From positions 124,001-188,000 of the forward strand of contig CANSPP010000002.1 in assembly GCA_947648905.1 (NCBI GenBank): a stretch of 64,000 nucleotides of DNA. Reading direction: 5' to 3'. Position numbers and translations under genes: made by a program. This stretch comes from an uncultured Clostridium sp. (lineage in GTDB: Bacteria; Bacillota; Clostridia; TANB77; CAG-508). Of this stretch, positions 16,816 to 26,909 are shown in pieces (position 1 is the stretch's first letter; every line of letters begins with the position of its first letter). The notes under the pieces are model-generated. The model did no database searches. It was not told the DNA's origin and saw only the letters and a list, made by a program, of their open reading frames with translations.

Positions 16816-17907
16816 CTATTTTTCTTCCTTTTCTTTGTTTTTCTTCATCAGCATAACTCTAAATTTTCTATAAGCAGGGAAAAGCTTTTTAAAGGCAAAA
16901 TACATAAAAGGATTATACACTTTATAAATCTCAGTAAACTCAATTAAATCTGGCTTAAATCCTTTTTTAAATCTATATAAACCTTCATTTCTGTGTTCTA
17001 AATCTACAGCACAAATTCCTCTAAAGTCATAAACATTGCAATTATTCTCTTTAGCCCATTTAATATTTTCCCATTGTAATAAATATGTAGGCATTAAATT
17101 ACGTTTCTCATTTAAACTTCCGCCAAACATATACCATACTTTGTCGCCATATATGAAATTATATGTAACTGCAATAGGTTGTCCCTCATAATCTGCAAAT
17201 AATATTTTAACATGTTCTTCACCCATCATATCATATAATTCTTCAAAGTATTCAACAGATGGAATTGGGAATTTATCTCTTTGTCCAGTAACTTCCATTA
17301 TTTGTTGGAATTCTACAATATCTTCTCTCTTCCCTTCTCTGATTGTAACACCTTTTTTAGTTGCTAAACGTATATTGTAACGTGTTTTTTGATGGAATGA
17401 AGCAAATAGTTCTTCTTCTGTTTTGTCTTTTAAATTTAGTCTGAATACAATTCTAGGATGTGCAATTTCGTTTAAGTCTTTTACTTTTTCTACTATTTTA
17501 TATCCATTTCTTTTAGCCATATTCTTAAATTCCATATCAGAATTTGAGATGTCTGGATCCATTTTTAATAGAAATGCTTTGTGTTTTTTTGCAACTTCTT
17601 CTGCTTTTTTTGTTAGCTCTTGGAATGTCTTTTCGTCATCTATATCACATACAGGTCCTCTTGGTGAATATACAATACTAGAATTTAATCCTGGCACTTT
17701 TCTTATCAATAATAACATTGAACCTTTAATTTTTTCATTTTCATCTCTTACTACTACTGTTTCATATTGCCATTCGTCTTTTGTTTTTGCCCATCTTATT
17801 GATTGAGCAAAATGTCCTTTGTAATGACTTTGTACAAAATCTTCATATTCTTTATCTATTCCATTTTCTTTTAATTCTTTTTCATTTATATTACTTACGT
17901 TTTTCAT
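16816..17907 (-). CDS. FemX/FemAB-family peptidyltransferase
   Basis: 363 residues, FemAB family (GNAT-fold duplicates) that add amino acids from aminoacyl-tRNA to the peptidoglycan stem (lipid II interpeptide bridge). Typical segments: 'SIVYSPRGPVCD' near residue 78, 'SFHQKTRYNIRLATKKGV' near 168-185, 'DKFPIPSVEYFEELYDMM', and 'NCNVYDFRGI' in the second GNAT domain. It sits in the cell-wall cluster upstream... between the CmpB-like gene and the lipid flippase, on the same strand as the flippase and PBP. Which amino acid is added cannot be told. Confidence 0.9.
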   Translation of the reverse strand: MKNVSNINEKELKENGIDKEYEDFVQSHYKGHFAQSIRWAKTKDEWQYETVVVRDENEKIKGSMLLLIRKVPGLNSSIVYSPRGPVCDIDDEKTFQELTKKAEEVAKKHKAFLLKMDPDISNSDMEFKNMAKRNGYKIVEKVKDLNEIAHPRIVFRLNLKDKTEEELFASFHQKTRYNIRLATKKGVTIREGKREDIVEFQQIMEVTGQRDKFPIPSVEYFEELYDMMGEEHVKILFADYEGQPIAVTYNFIYGDKVWYMFGGSLNEKRNLMPTYLLQWENIKWAKENNCNVYDFRGICAVDLEHRNEGLYRFKKGFKPDLIEFTEIYKVYNPFMYFAFKKLFPAYRKFRVMLMKKNKEKEEK

Positions 17908-17942
17908 TATTTCTACTCCTATTTATATATTTTAATTATTTA

Positions 17943-19574
17943 TTATGCTTCTTTATAAACTTTTAATTTAACTAATGCTTTATGTATTTTGTCTCCTTTT
18001 GGTAAATCTTTTATTTCTTCTTCTGAGAATACTTTTAATGCTATTACAGCAACTACATATGCTATTACAGCAATCAATAATCCAGCTATTATAGCAATTT
18101 TGTGTGGAATTACAAAGTCTAATAAATAATATATACCATAAGATATAACACTCATTATTACTGATGCTAATACTGGTTTTACAGCAAATTTATTAAAATC
18201 AAATTTTATTTTTGTCATTTTCTTTAATTTTATAAATCCTATAAAGAATGCTATAAATTGACATATTTGTGAGCTTAGTGTTGCACCTATAATTCCTATT
18301 CCTTGAATTGGTATTATTAGTACGTTTAATATTGTTTTTACAATCACTCCTATTATCAGAGCTATTACAGGTGTTTTAAAATCTCCTAGCCCTTGTAATG
18401 CACCATTTACTGTTTGTGCAAGTGTAGCAAATACTACTAAGAATGAAATATATTGTAGTATATTTGCTCCTGCTGCTGCATTTGGGAAAACTAATTGTAA
18501 TATTTGTTTTGCAAATACACAAAGTCCAAAGGCACAAGGCATTCCTATTAGTATAGTTATAAGTAATGACAATTTTACTCTTTTTTCAATTGCTGCATTA
18601 TCATTTTTTGCTTTTGCCGATGATAATCCTGGTACTAGCGCTGTTGCAAAGGCTACTGTAAATGATAATGGTAATGCTACTAATGTATCAACTTTTCCTG
18701 CTAAAATTCCATATTGTTCTTTTGCTATTGCTTCTGTAGTTATTTTCTTTAGACCTCTTACTACTGTTATTGAGTCTATGTTTTTGTTTACTGATGAAAC
18801 TATTGATGTTAGTGATATTGGTATTGATATTTTAAATATTGAAGATATTATTCCCTTTGTATCTTCTTCTTCAAAAGTTTCTGCTGTTTGTATTTCTTGG
18901 TGAATTTCTTTTTTTCTAACTTTGTAGAATTTATATATGTATATAAAGCTTCCTATAACTGATATTGTTGTAGCAAAGTTTGCACCTGCGGCCATTAAAG
19001 TTACATTGTTTGATGTCAAGTGAGCAACTACTTCTACAGCTAATACTGTAAATACTGTTTTTAATATTTGCTCTAATGCTTGAGAATCTCCTGTAGCTTT
19101 CATATTACTTCTAGCATTAAAATATCCTCTAATTACAGAAGACATTGCAACTAGCACTATTGATGGTGAAATACACATCAATGTAAGTTTAGCTTCTGGT
19201 ATTTGTAATATTGTGTTTGCTATAAAGTCTGCTCCAAAGAATAATATCAAACTTCCTATTGTTCCAATTACTGTAAGTAGCATAAATGATATTTTAAATA
19301 TTTTGTGTGCTCCTTTGTAGTCGCCTAAAGATGTTTTTTCAGATACTAGTTTTGATATTGCATTTGGTATTCCTATTGATGATAACAATAGTAATAACGC
19401 ATATATTTGATATCCACTATTATAAATTGCGTTTCCTGTATCTCCAAATCCAGGTCTATTTGTTAAATATATTTTATAAACTAGTCCAAATATTTTTACT
19501 ATTATTTGTGATATCATTAATGTCATTACACCTGACATAAATGATTCTTTTTTGCTTCTTGTTTTTTTCTTCAT
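17943..19574 (-). CDS. SpoVB/MurJ-type polysaccharide (lipid II) flippase
   Basis: 543 residues with about 14 membrane spans, of the MOP superfamily branch containing SpoVB and MurJ. Visible: 'RSKKESFMSGVMTLMISQIIVKIFG' at the N terminus, 'GIPNAISKLVSE', 'SPSIVLVAMSSVIRGYFNA' and 'PLSFTVAFATALVPGLS', typical of SpoVB-type proteins. They flip lipid-linked wall precursors to the outer face. Its place between the PBP and FemX genes on the same strand fits peptidoglycan synthesis. Whether it is the vegetative or sporulation enzyme cannot be told. Confidence 0.9.
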   Translation of the reverse strand: MKKKTRSKKESFMSGVMTLMISQIIVKIFGLVYKIYLTNRPGFGDTGNAIYNSGYQIYALLLLLSSIGIPNAISKLVSEKTSLGDYKGAHKIFKISFMLLTVIGTIGSLILFFGADFIANTILQIPEAKLTLMCISPSIVLVAMSSVIRGYFNARSNMKATGDSQALEQILKTVFTVLAVEVVAHLTSNNVTLMAAGANFATTISVIGSFIYIYKFYKVRKKEIHQEIQTAETFEEEDTKGIISSIFKISIPISLTSIVSSVNKNIDSITVVRGLKKITTEAIAKEQYGILAGKVDTLVALPLSFTVAFATALVPGLSSAKAKNDNAAIEKRVKLSLLITILIGMPCAFGLCVFAKQILQLVFPNAAAGANILQYISFLVVFATLAQTVNGALQGLGDFKTPVIALIIGVIVKTILNVLIIPIQGIGIIGATLSSQICQFIAFFIGFIKLKKMTKIKFDFNKFAVKPVLASVIMSVISYGIYYLLDFVIPHKIAIIAGLLIAVIAYVVAVIALKVFSEEEIKDLPKGDKIHKALVKLKVYKEA

Positions 19575-19593
19575 TTTTTTCTCCCTTTTTTCT

Positions 19594-22063
19594 TTATTCT
19601 GTAGTATTATCTATTCTTGTATCATCAGAAGAGATATTGTTTGTGTTTATATTGTTAGTAGTATTCGTATCATTTGAATTTGTATTATTGGTTTTATTTG
19701 TGTTCGAAGTCTGTGTGTTAGTGCTATTATTAGTGTTTGTATTAGTAGTACTATTAGTTTTATTTGAAGTACTATTATTTGTTTTTTGTGTATTGTTTTC
19801 AGTTGAAGTTGTATTTGTATTGGTTGTATTTGTAGGGCTTTCTATTGTTGGAACTGGCTCTTTAGCATCAATATCTTCTGTTATTCCTTTAACAATTTCA
19901 GTCACATTCTTCTTAAAATCATTTGTACTATTAGTATCTATTTCTTTTCCAGAATGTTTGCTACAAAGTTCCTTAGGTGCTGTAAATGCTAGGAAATATT
20001 CTACATACTTGTTTTGACAACCTGTTGTAGCTTTCTTGCCTGTTTCAGCACATATTGTTACACCTGTTACTGATGCTGGTTTTTCAAATTTTGCGCTATT
20101 TAGCCCTGTATGAACTCTAGACATTACATTAGCCCAAAGTAATCCTGCTGGGTTTCTTTGATTAAAATTAATGCTTTCATTTATATCAAACCCATACCAA
20201 GTAACTGCTGTATAGTATGGTGTAAATCCACAAAGCCATCTATCATAGTTTTCGTCTGTAGTTCCTGTTTTAGCAGCCACATCAACTCCTGTTATTTTGC
20301 AGTATGTTGCTGTTCCGTTTTGTCCTTGAACTGGCTGGGTTAGCATTTCTTTTAATATGTATGCAGTTTCTTTTGAGAATGCTCTTCTAGTTGTTTGTTT
20401 AGCCTTTATTATAACAGAACCATTTTTTCTTTCTATTTTTGTATAAAATGTTGGTTCTATATATTTTCCATCATTTGCTATTGTTGCATATGCTCCTGCC
20501 ATTTGTAATGGGCTAATTCCCTTTTCCAAACCACCTAATGCTAATGGTAAACCATTGTCCTTTTCTGTTAATGTTGTTATTCCCATCTTTTTCAAATAAT
20601 TAATAGCTGTTTTAGGTTTTAAGTCCTCCATTATTTCTACAAATGGAATATTTTGAGAAGATTCTATAGCTCTTCTAACTGTTATGTTTCCTAAACTTTG
20701 CTCATTGTAATCTGTTGGATGATAGTTATTTGCAAAATCTTTTTCAGTATCATCTAATATTGTTGCTCCTGTTATTACTTTTTTATCAATAGCAGGTGCT
20801 ACAACAGCTATTGGTTTTATTGATGAGCCAGTTTGTCTCACACTTTGAGTTGCTCTATTAAATGAGCGTGCAGTTGTCTTCTTTCCAAGTCCACCTACAC
20901 AACCTAGAACATTTCCGTGTTTTGTGGTCAATTATAATCATTGCAGCTTGCGAAGTATCTGTTCCATTTGAAGACTTTAAAACATATCTACTTTTTTCAA
21001 ACTCTGTTACTAATTGATTTTGTATTTTTGTATTTTGAGTACTACAAATTTTTAACCCCGCAGATTCTATATAATTAGTTGCAAAAGTTTGAGAAATATT
21101 ATATTTATTAGCTATTTCAGCTGTTATTTCTGGTATTAATGCATCTGTGTGATAAGAATATATTCCATCACTTGATGTCACTTCACCTTTTTTGAATTTT
21201 AATCCATTATCAACATTTGCAACTGCTTTGTCATATTGTTCATCATTAGTTATATAGCCCAATTCCTTCATCTTATATAGTACTGTTTTTGTTCTTTTTG
21301 CTATCTTTTCTTCATTGTCATTATCATTGAATGGGTTATATGAATTTGGAGAATGATTTATTCCTGCTAAAAATGCACATTCTTCTAATTCTAAGTCAGT
21401 TACAGATTTGTTAAAATAATATTTAGCTCCTGCTTCAACTCCATATATACTTGGTCCAACATAAATAACATTTAAATATGCTGATAAGATTTCGTCTTTT
21501 GAAAGGCAAGTTTCTAACTGCCACGCTTTCCACCATTCTTTTATTTTTCTTTGTATGCTATCTGTTGAATCTCCTGTAAAATTCTTTACTAATTGTTGTG
21601 TTATGGTACTTCCACCAAATGAAGATGATCCAAAATGTATTACATATGAGCCTATTGCAGATATTGTTCTTTTCATATCAACTCCGTGATGTTTATAATA
21701 CCTTTCATCTTCTATGGCTACATACGCATTTTTTAGACTATCTGGAATTTCATTGCTTGCTATTGCGATTTTCTTTTTTTCGCTTCCTAATTTTGCAATT
21801 GCATTTCCATCAGTGTCTACTACTGTTGAGTATTCGTTTAGTATCATATCTTTAGCAAGAGTTTTCCAAGTATGTGTTGATATTCCTATAGCAATACCTA
21901 AATATAAGATTATAATTAGTGCTATTATAAGTAATATTTTTTTGATTTTTTTATCTTTTTTTGTTTCTGTTATTTCTTCTTCTGGTTGCTTTTTATTTTT
22001 CATTTCTCTTATTGCTTTTGGTTCTAAGTCTTTTTCTTTTTGCCTTCTTGCTTTAGAATGCAT
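19594..22063 (-). CDS. class A penicillin-binding protein (PBP1A-type), with +1 frameshift at a CGG codon
   Basis: About 822 residues if one base is skipped. Domains: short cytosolic basic tail, membrane span (about 45-65), GT51 transglycosylase with 'EDERYYKHHGVD' and 'GGSTITQQLVKN', then transpeptidase with the SxxK serine in 'TGSSIKP', SxN in 'SSQNIP', and 'AAKTGT'. A Thr/Asn-rich tail ends the protein. The zero frame reads ACA CGG AAA at 20915-20917 (codon 383) and then runs out; skipping C at 20917 gives ACA GGA AAT and restores 'DHKTGNVLG', a conserved PBP segment. The same kind of shift recurs in six other genes here. Promoter and AAGGAAAG site precede ATG 22063. Either a shifted gene or a pseudogene. 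Confidence 0.9.
20915..20917 (-). other. +1 shift site (CGG A) in the PBP gene
   Basis: Zero frame AAA ACA CGG AAA TGT; restored frame AAA ACA (C) GGA AAT GTT. Removal of one C rejoins the transglycosylase and transpeptidase parts. Confidence 0.85.
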
Positions 22064-22095
22064 TTTATCACTTTCCTTCTTTTTAATGCATTAAT

Positions 22096-22124
22096 AGTAT
22101 AACATATATAATCATTTCAGGCAA
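22096..22124 (-). promoter_or_regulatory. sigma-A promoter of the PBP gene
   Basis: Minus strand TTGCCT (22124-22119), 17-base spacer, TATACT (22101-22096), 33 bases before the start codon. This stretch is missing from the truncated copy at 34.4-34.6 kb. Confidence 0.7.
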
Positions 22125-22156
22125 TAAAAAATTGCATTTCAAATTATAAAAAAAAG

Positions 22157-22178
22157 GCAGTATATTATATACTACCTT
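22157..22178. terminator. duplicated terminator GGCAGTATA...TATACTACC
   Basis: A near copy of the M41-like gene's terminator at 35611-35631. Here it follows only a truncated remnant of that gene. Confidence 0.6.
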
Positions 22179-22189
22179 TTAGGTTTTCT

Positions 22190-22279
22190 TTACTCTAGAT
22201 TATATAGTTGTTCTAACTCATCTCCTGACAATTCTTTTTTAATAGTTAGTGCTTTTCGTACTTTTATGTACTGTTTTAT
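22190..22279 (-). pseudogene. 3'-end remnant of an M41-like peptidase gene
   Basis: Thirty codons ending at TAA 22192-22190 encode 'QYIKVRKALTIKKELSGDE' and 'LEQLYNLE', matching the last residues of the intact gene at 35645-36268 ('QYVKVRRELIIKRELSGDE', 'LEQLYNLE'). The frame is closed upstream by TAG at 22282-22280. Together with the adjoining terminator copy it marks the left border of the inserted island. Confidence 0.8.
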
Positions 22280-22298
22280 CTAGCCTTTGGACTTTTGA

Positions 22299-25200
22299 TT
22301 ATTTTTCTTTTTGCTTATTGTTTTCTTTTTTTCTTTCTCGATTAACATTAAAATATTTTACTGTCCCCTTAGTTAAATTTACCACTGAAACATTTCTATT
22401 TGGGTATAATCTTGATTTTGCTGCTCCACAGTCTATATCAAGATATCCGTCTCTATATTCTATCATATCGCTATCTGTAGGTGAATGCCCTATTACTGTG
22501 AATGTGTTAGGTTTAGCACTTTCTTTATGTGGACTACTTCCATCCTCATCTCTCGCCCAAACTGCATCGACCAATAATTTTTCTTTTCCTTCCGTAATAA
22601 TTTCTCTTAATGTTTTATCGCTATTATCATTTTTATCTTGAATAGATTTAGCATGTACTAAATGAACTTTTTCTGAATTTACATCGATATTTTTATATAC
22701 ATACGAATTGAAAAGAAATTCTTTAATTTTGCTCTGTTCATTAGAATTTAATTTTTCAAATGCATCTCTTGTAACCTGTCCTTCGTTTGCTTTAGAAGTC
22801 CAATTTTGTTTTTGCTTTTCATTTCCCAAAAACAATGATTGAACCATCATTAATTCATGATTACCAATTAAAAATTCAACTTGGCCTTTTTCTTTTCTTT
22901 TCATTATATCCTGTAAAATTTTAATTCCATCTGGACCTCTATCTATTACATCTCCTAATATATATAACCTATCTTTTTCCTTTAATTGACTTATAATAGC
23001 TTGATAAGCTGGGTATTCTCCATGTAAATCACTACAAACATAGGTAGAAGTTTCTTTGCTTTTAGTTTTTTTATCTTTTTCTTTTAGTGTTAGTCCTTTT
23101 TTAGTAGCTACTTCTAATAATTTATTTGCCTTTGTTTTATCATATAATGGTGTAGTTTTATCACTATATATTTCTATTAAATTACTATATGTTTTAGTTT
23201 CATCGCCTATACCTTTTTCATTTATTATTTGTTCATAGATTTTTGAAGCTTTTCTTTTATCTTGAATTATCATATCTTCATCAGAAGCATTTTTGAATCC
23301 TTGATAATACATATCCCCTAATAATTTTAATGTTCTCGAATTTAACTTCTCTCCACTTTGAATTCTTGTTTCAATACTTTTTATCTTATTTAGAAAATCT
23401 TCCTTATCTTTATTATCTACAATTCTAGAAAGGAATTCTTTATAAATTGCTAAATTTAAATATTCTGTTTTATTTGGCAAATATTTACCTTGTTTTAATT
23501 CACTTATAAAATCAGGTTCAACTTTTAATCGGGCTGTTCCCTTAAGTCCATCTATATTATATTTTTCTTTAATGAATTCAAAATATCTATAACAAGTTTC
23601 TTCTATATTAACGTTAAATTCATTATTTATTTTTTTCATTATCTCAGAGTCTTTACTATGTTTTTGAACTGAATTATGTGCTAAATACAAATAATATGAT
23701 GCGGCATTATTGTTAACTGGTATAATATTTCTATTCCCGTCAGTAGATTTTACACCTTCCCTATAAATTTCGTACATATATTTTAAGGTTTCAGGATTAG
23801 TAAATTTTTCATCATAAATATATAATTTTCCATTACCTAGTTTATCTGTTTGTAACTTTATTATTTCTTTATTTAATCTTTCTTGAATTTCAGGATCATT
23901 ATTATCTTTTAAGTAACAAATCAATTTATTTATAACTAATAAATTCATTCCTTTAGTATGTAGTATTTTTGTATCAAATCTTTCAGCCTTTTTTAATGCT
24001 TCCATTAATTCTTCTTTTGACATTTTATGATTTCTAGAAACTGTTTTTGGTGTTACTGCTGTTTGAATATCTGCCTTTTTTTCTGTTTTATTTTCTTTAC
24101 TATCTGAAGGCACTTGGTTGATTGATTCTGCATCAACTTTTGGAGTTTTAACTTTATCTTTTTTGCTTTTTACTTCTTTTTTAGGAGTGTATGTTGTTTT
24201 TTTCTGCTGCTGAGCAATGTTTTCAATTACCTCTTCACTTTTTTGTTTTAATTGTTCTATTTTCTTTTCGCTTTTCTGTTTTATAGTTCTTATTGTTGCA
24301 CCTATTGCTCCTCCTACAGCTAAAGCTCCTAATGCTATATCTGTTGCTTTTGGTTTTACTTTTGGTGTTGAGGGTTCTATTTTAAATTCTACTTTTGAAG
24401 GTTCATTTTCTGTCGTTTCTATTGAAGCAATAATTTCTTTCGCTTGTTGTTGCAAGTCATCAGTTTTTTTCTTCTCTTTCTCATTTTCCTTTTCTCTAGG
24501 ACTTTTTAATTTTTCTAAATTTTCTTCTAGATTCTGTTGAACTTCTTTTAATTCACTATCATTTTCTTTTTCTGTGCTTTGAGGGTGTTGCTCGATTTCA
24601 ACTGTTGGCAATTTTACTCTAAAAGTATCATAAAGTTTATTTAGAGTTTTGTCAGTTATTATATTTGGGTATTTCTTTCTAATATTTTCTATTTTTGAAT
24701 TTAATTCTTCTAATTTTTCTTTTGATAACTCTGTATTTTTAGTTTCTCTAAAGATACTTTTTAACTCGGTTCTTGCTTTAATTTTTTGTTTAGTCAAATC
24801 GTTATCTTTATCTAACTTTTTTTCAAAGTTTGTATAAATTGTATTTTTTCTTTCTGGAATCTTTTTTGTTACAATTTTGGATACAGTTGCAGGTGCTACT
24901 GGTGTCACAGTTTGTATATGAGTAGTCGTTGTTGTAGCTTTATTGCTTGTATTACTTCTATTTGCAGTATTATTTATATTATTTCTTATAACATTATTAT
25001 ATCTCTTTTCAGCTATATCATTGTTATTTATATACTCACTTTGAATGATCGAAATTTTTCTTAAAGTAGTTGTATTGGCAATATATTCATTTGCTCCTTC
25101 AAATTTATCTTTTTCCATAGATGGATTTAAACTTCTTGGAAGAGTTTCTCCTCTCTTTTTAGCAGAGATAATTGACTTTGCAAGCCTCATTTTTCTATCT

Positions 25201-25649
25201 ATCTCTGTATCAATATCTTTGCTTGCTTGTATACTTTCTTTTATTTTGTTAATATATGATTCAGGAGCATTTATATTTTTTTCTATTTCTTTAAGCTTTT
25301 CAATCTCTTCAGGTGCATCATAACCTAATGAGGCTAATTCCTCTTCGTTTTTTAAAGTAATTGTTCCATTTTTATCTTTTATAAAAGCATCACTAAATAA
25401 TTCGTAATCACTTTTAATTTTTTCTTGAGTTTCTTTTATTGCTTCTTCCTCATTTATTTCTTGCTCAACTAACAAACTATCAGAAATATAATCCAATAGT
25501 TCTTCTTCTAAGTCTTCTTCTATATCTTCTATTCTGTTATTATACTCTTCCTCAGTTTCGCCTTCTTTTCTTTGCCATTCGTTATCTTGAATAACATCTA
25601 ACTTACTAATAATTTTATTTATTTGATTTATTTCGTCTTCTATTTTCAT
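22299..25649 (-). CDS. giant coiled-coil/Sel1-like protein with C-terminal PPP-family phosphatase
   Basis: 1116 residues. N-terminal half: Glu/Lys-rich predicted coiled coil with a hydrophobic Ala/Gly segment near 435-450 ('IALGALAVGGAIGATI') that may insert in a membrane. Middle (about 545-850): helical repeats with Sel1/TPR character ('LKLLGDMYYQGFKNASDED'). C terminus (about 870-1100): metallophosphatase with 'CSDLHGEYPAYQ' (GDxHG-like), 'GDVIDRGPDG' (GDxxDRG), 'IGNHELM' (GNHE), 'HAK' and 'GHSPTD', the order of PPP enzymes (Ser/Thr phosphatases and Ap4A hydrolases). It is a paralog of 30281-33196; both flank the kinase gene. Likely role: reversing phosphorylation by that kinase (inferred). 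Confidence 0.85.
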   Translation of the reverse strand: MKIEDEINQINKIISKLDVIQDNEWQRKEGETEEEYNNRIEDIEEDLEEELLDYISDSLLVEQEINEEEAIKETQEKIKSDYELFSDAFIKDKNGTITLKNEEELASLGYDAPEEIEKLKEIEKNINAPESYINKIKESIQASKDIDTEIDRKMRLAKSIISAKKRGETLPRSLNPSMEKDKFEGANEYIANTTTLRKISIIQSEYINNNDIAEKRYNNVIRNNINNTANRSNTSNKATTTTTHIQTVTPVAPATVSKIVTKKIPERKNTIYTNFEKKLDKDNDLTKQKIKARTELKSIFRETKNTELSKEKLEELNSKIENIRKKYPNIITDKTLNKLYDTFRVKLPTVEIEQHPQSTEKENDSELKEVQQNLEENLEKLKSPREKENEKEKKKTDDLQQQAKEIIASIETTENEPSKVEFKIEPSTPKVKPKATDIALGALAVGGAIGATIRTIKQKSEKKIEQLKQKSEEVIENIAQQQKKTTYTPKKEVKSKKDKVKTPKVDAESINQVPSDSKENKTEKKADIQTAVTPKTVSRNHKMSKEELMEALKKAERFDTKILHTKGMNLLVINKLICYLKDNNDPEIQERLNKEIIKLQTDKLGNGKLYIYDEKFTNPETLKYMYEIYREGVKSTDGNRNIIPVNNNAASYYLYLAHNSVQKHSKDSEIMKKINNEFNVNIEETCYRYFEFIKEKYNIDGLKGTARLKVEPDFISELKQGKYLPNKTEYLNLAIYKEFLSRIVDNKDKEDFLNKIKSIETRIQSGEKLNSRTLKLLGDMYYQGFKNASDEDMIIQDKRKASKIYEQIINEKGIGDETKTYSNLIEIYSDKTTPLYDKTKANKLLEVATKKGLTLKEKDKKTKSKETSTYVCSDLHGEYPAYQAIISQLKEKDRLYILGDVIDRGPDGIKILQDIMKRKEKGQVEFLIGNHELMMVQSLFLGNEKQKQNWTSKANEGQVTRDAFEKLNSNEQSKIKEFLFNSYVYKNIDVNSEKVHLVHAKSIQDKNDNSDKTLREIITEGKEKLLVDAVWARDEDGSSPHKESAKPNTFTVIGHSPTDSDMIEYRDGYLDIDCGAAKSRLYPNRNVSVVNLTKGTVKYFNVNRERKKENNKQKEK

Positions 25650-25961
25650 AATAGGCTCCTTCTTTTTATACTTGCCGTTTTATTATATCATTTTTTCCTT
25701 TTTATGTCAATTTATTTATAATAAGAGTAAATCAACGAAGAGAGGAAATTGAAAAAAATTAGAATAATGAACAGGAATTATTGATATACTAAAAAAGTGT
25801 CAAAGACTAGAATATATATTGCAACATATTTGTTTATGTTTTTTAATAAGTTTAATTGCGAACAAGGAGTAGCAACTGCTACTCCTTGTTTTCTTTTAGA
25901 AATTGAAACAATCCTGAAGATTTTCGAATATCAAAAATTGTTTCTAATCTTTGACAATATT
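25650..25961. other. intergenic stretch in the island
   Basis: AT-rich, no credible gene on either strand. It contains the terminator hairpin at 25861-25890 and the upstream region of the gene starting at 25649. Confidence 0.5.
25861..25890. terminator. strong hairpin terminator
   Basis: AACAAGGAGTAGC-AACT-GCTACTCCTTGTT, 13-bp perfect stem, followed by TTCTTTT on the plus side. Confidence 0.7.
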
Positions 25962-26180
25962 CTACCTAGTTATTTCAATTTCGCTAGGTTGAGGTATTAC
26001 AACATCAAATTTACCTGTTGAAAAAACTTTTTTTATAAATTTTGAATCGCAAGGAAAACCATATTGTTTGTTCCAATCAGCTTTTTCAAAGCCAGAACTT
26101 TCCATAACACGAAAAACAAGTCTCCTAAGAAAAGATGGATTGTAAAAATCAATCGCTTGTTTAAAATTTTTATTCTTATA
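25962..26180 (-). pseudogene. C-terminal fragment of an unrecognised gene
   Basis: An open frame of 72 codons ends at TAG 25964-25962 and has no start codon before the in-frame stop at 26183-26181. The sequence is protein-like: 'FYNPSFLRRLVFRVMESSGF', 'NKQYGFPCDSKFIKK', 'KFDVVIPQPSEIEI'. It lies between the terminator of the 26271 gene and the phosphatase gene. It is probably the tail of a gene lost when the island was assembled. No family recognised. Confidence 0.45.
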
Positions 26181-26238
26181 TCAACTTTCGCCGTTATGTA
26201 TTATTTATATCTATTTTTACATAAAATATCAATTTTAT

Positions 26239-26263
26239 AGTGAACTGATTAAAATCAGTTCAC
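26239..26263 (-). terminator. terminator after the 185-residue membrane protein gene
   Basis: AGTGAACTGATT-a-AAATCAGTTCACT hairpin, directly 3' of the stop at 26271. Confidence 0.75.
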
Positions 26264-26270
26264 TTCATAA

Positions 26271-26828
26271 CTATTTCATTGCTACGTTCAAGACGATCAA
26301 CGCTATAACAATTGCTATTCCTAAAATTCCAATAATTAATATTTGAAATTCATAAGTATAGAAAAAGTCGATTATACAATATTTTATTTTTTTCACCCTT
26401 AAGGTGAAATCAGATTCTTGATAGGTTCTTTGCTTTTGAGTTTTCTTAAGTGCTTTGTTCTTTTTTTTCTCCTCTTTCTTTTTAGTTCTTTTTCTTGAAT
26501 ATTCATTGCTTTTAATTTTGAAAGAAGCAATTTTACTCTTGAAATTGGAAAGAATGTTAGAGAAGAACTCTTTCATTTCAGGAAATCCGGTATTAATTTT
26601 TGGCTTATATTTTTGTGTATAGTTAGCTTTTAATTGTTTAAGCTTGGCTCTTATCACTAAAATAAGTTTCTTTATTCCAATTGCGATAAGATAAGCTAAT
26701 TGTGAAAGAGCCATAAATATGGTTTTACACACAAATGCAAAACCTCTAACCAATAAATTTAAAAGATTCCAAATCAAGAAGCACTTGAATACATCAGCCC
26801 AAAAGTTATTGTTCCGTTGGTCTCTCAT
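26271..26828 (-). CDS. 185-residue basic membrane protein of the island
   Basis: Start ATG 26828 is preferred for the GAGGTGAAC site just before it. Predicted: hydrophobic N-terminal region with spans near residues 15-60, a strongly Lys/Arg-rich middle ('KRTKKKEEKKKNKALKK'), and a C-terminal span ('ILIIGILGIAIVIALIVLNV'). Both ends in the membrane with a basic cytosolic loop suggest a membrane platform that binds acidic proteins or nucleic acid. No family recognised. It uses an in-frame CGG (26814-26816), rare in the surrounding chromosome, and is more GC-rich than host genes. It follows the kinase/263-residue pair, separated by a terminator. Confidence 0.7.
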   Translation of the reverse strand: MRDQRNNNFWADVFKCFLIWNLLNLLVRGFAFVCKTIFMALSQLAYLIAIGIKKLILVIRAKLKQLKANYTQKYKPKINTGFPEMKEFFSNILSNFKSKIASFKIKSNEYSRKRTKKKEEKKKNKALKKTQKQRTYQESDFTLRVKKIKYCIIDFFYTYEFQILIIGILGIAIVIALIVLNVAMK

Positions 26829-26862
26829 TTTGTTCACCTCTTTAAAATAGTATTGATTTTAA

Positions 26863-26893
26863 AATTTAAGGTGCTACAAAAAGTAGCACCTTA
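26863..26893 (-). terminator. terminator after the 263-residue protein gene
   Basis: TTTAAGGTGCTAC-aaaaa-GTAGCACCTTAAA, 13-bp perfect stem between 26910 and 26828. Confidence 0.75.
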
Positions 26894-26909
26894 AATCCAT
26901 ACTGTAAAC

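Noticed and set aside
25797..26021. 74-codon open frame on the plus strand
   Set aside because: Runs through a terminator hairpin, has no ribosome site, and is opposite a better protein-like frame.
26814..26816. In-frame CGG in the 185-residue island protein as another frameshift site
   Set aside because: The zero frame stays open and protein-like for the full gene; the shifted frame ends early.
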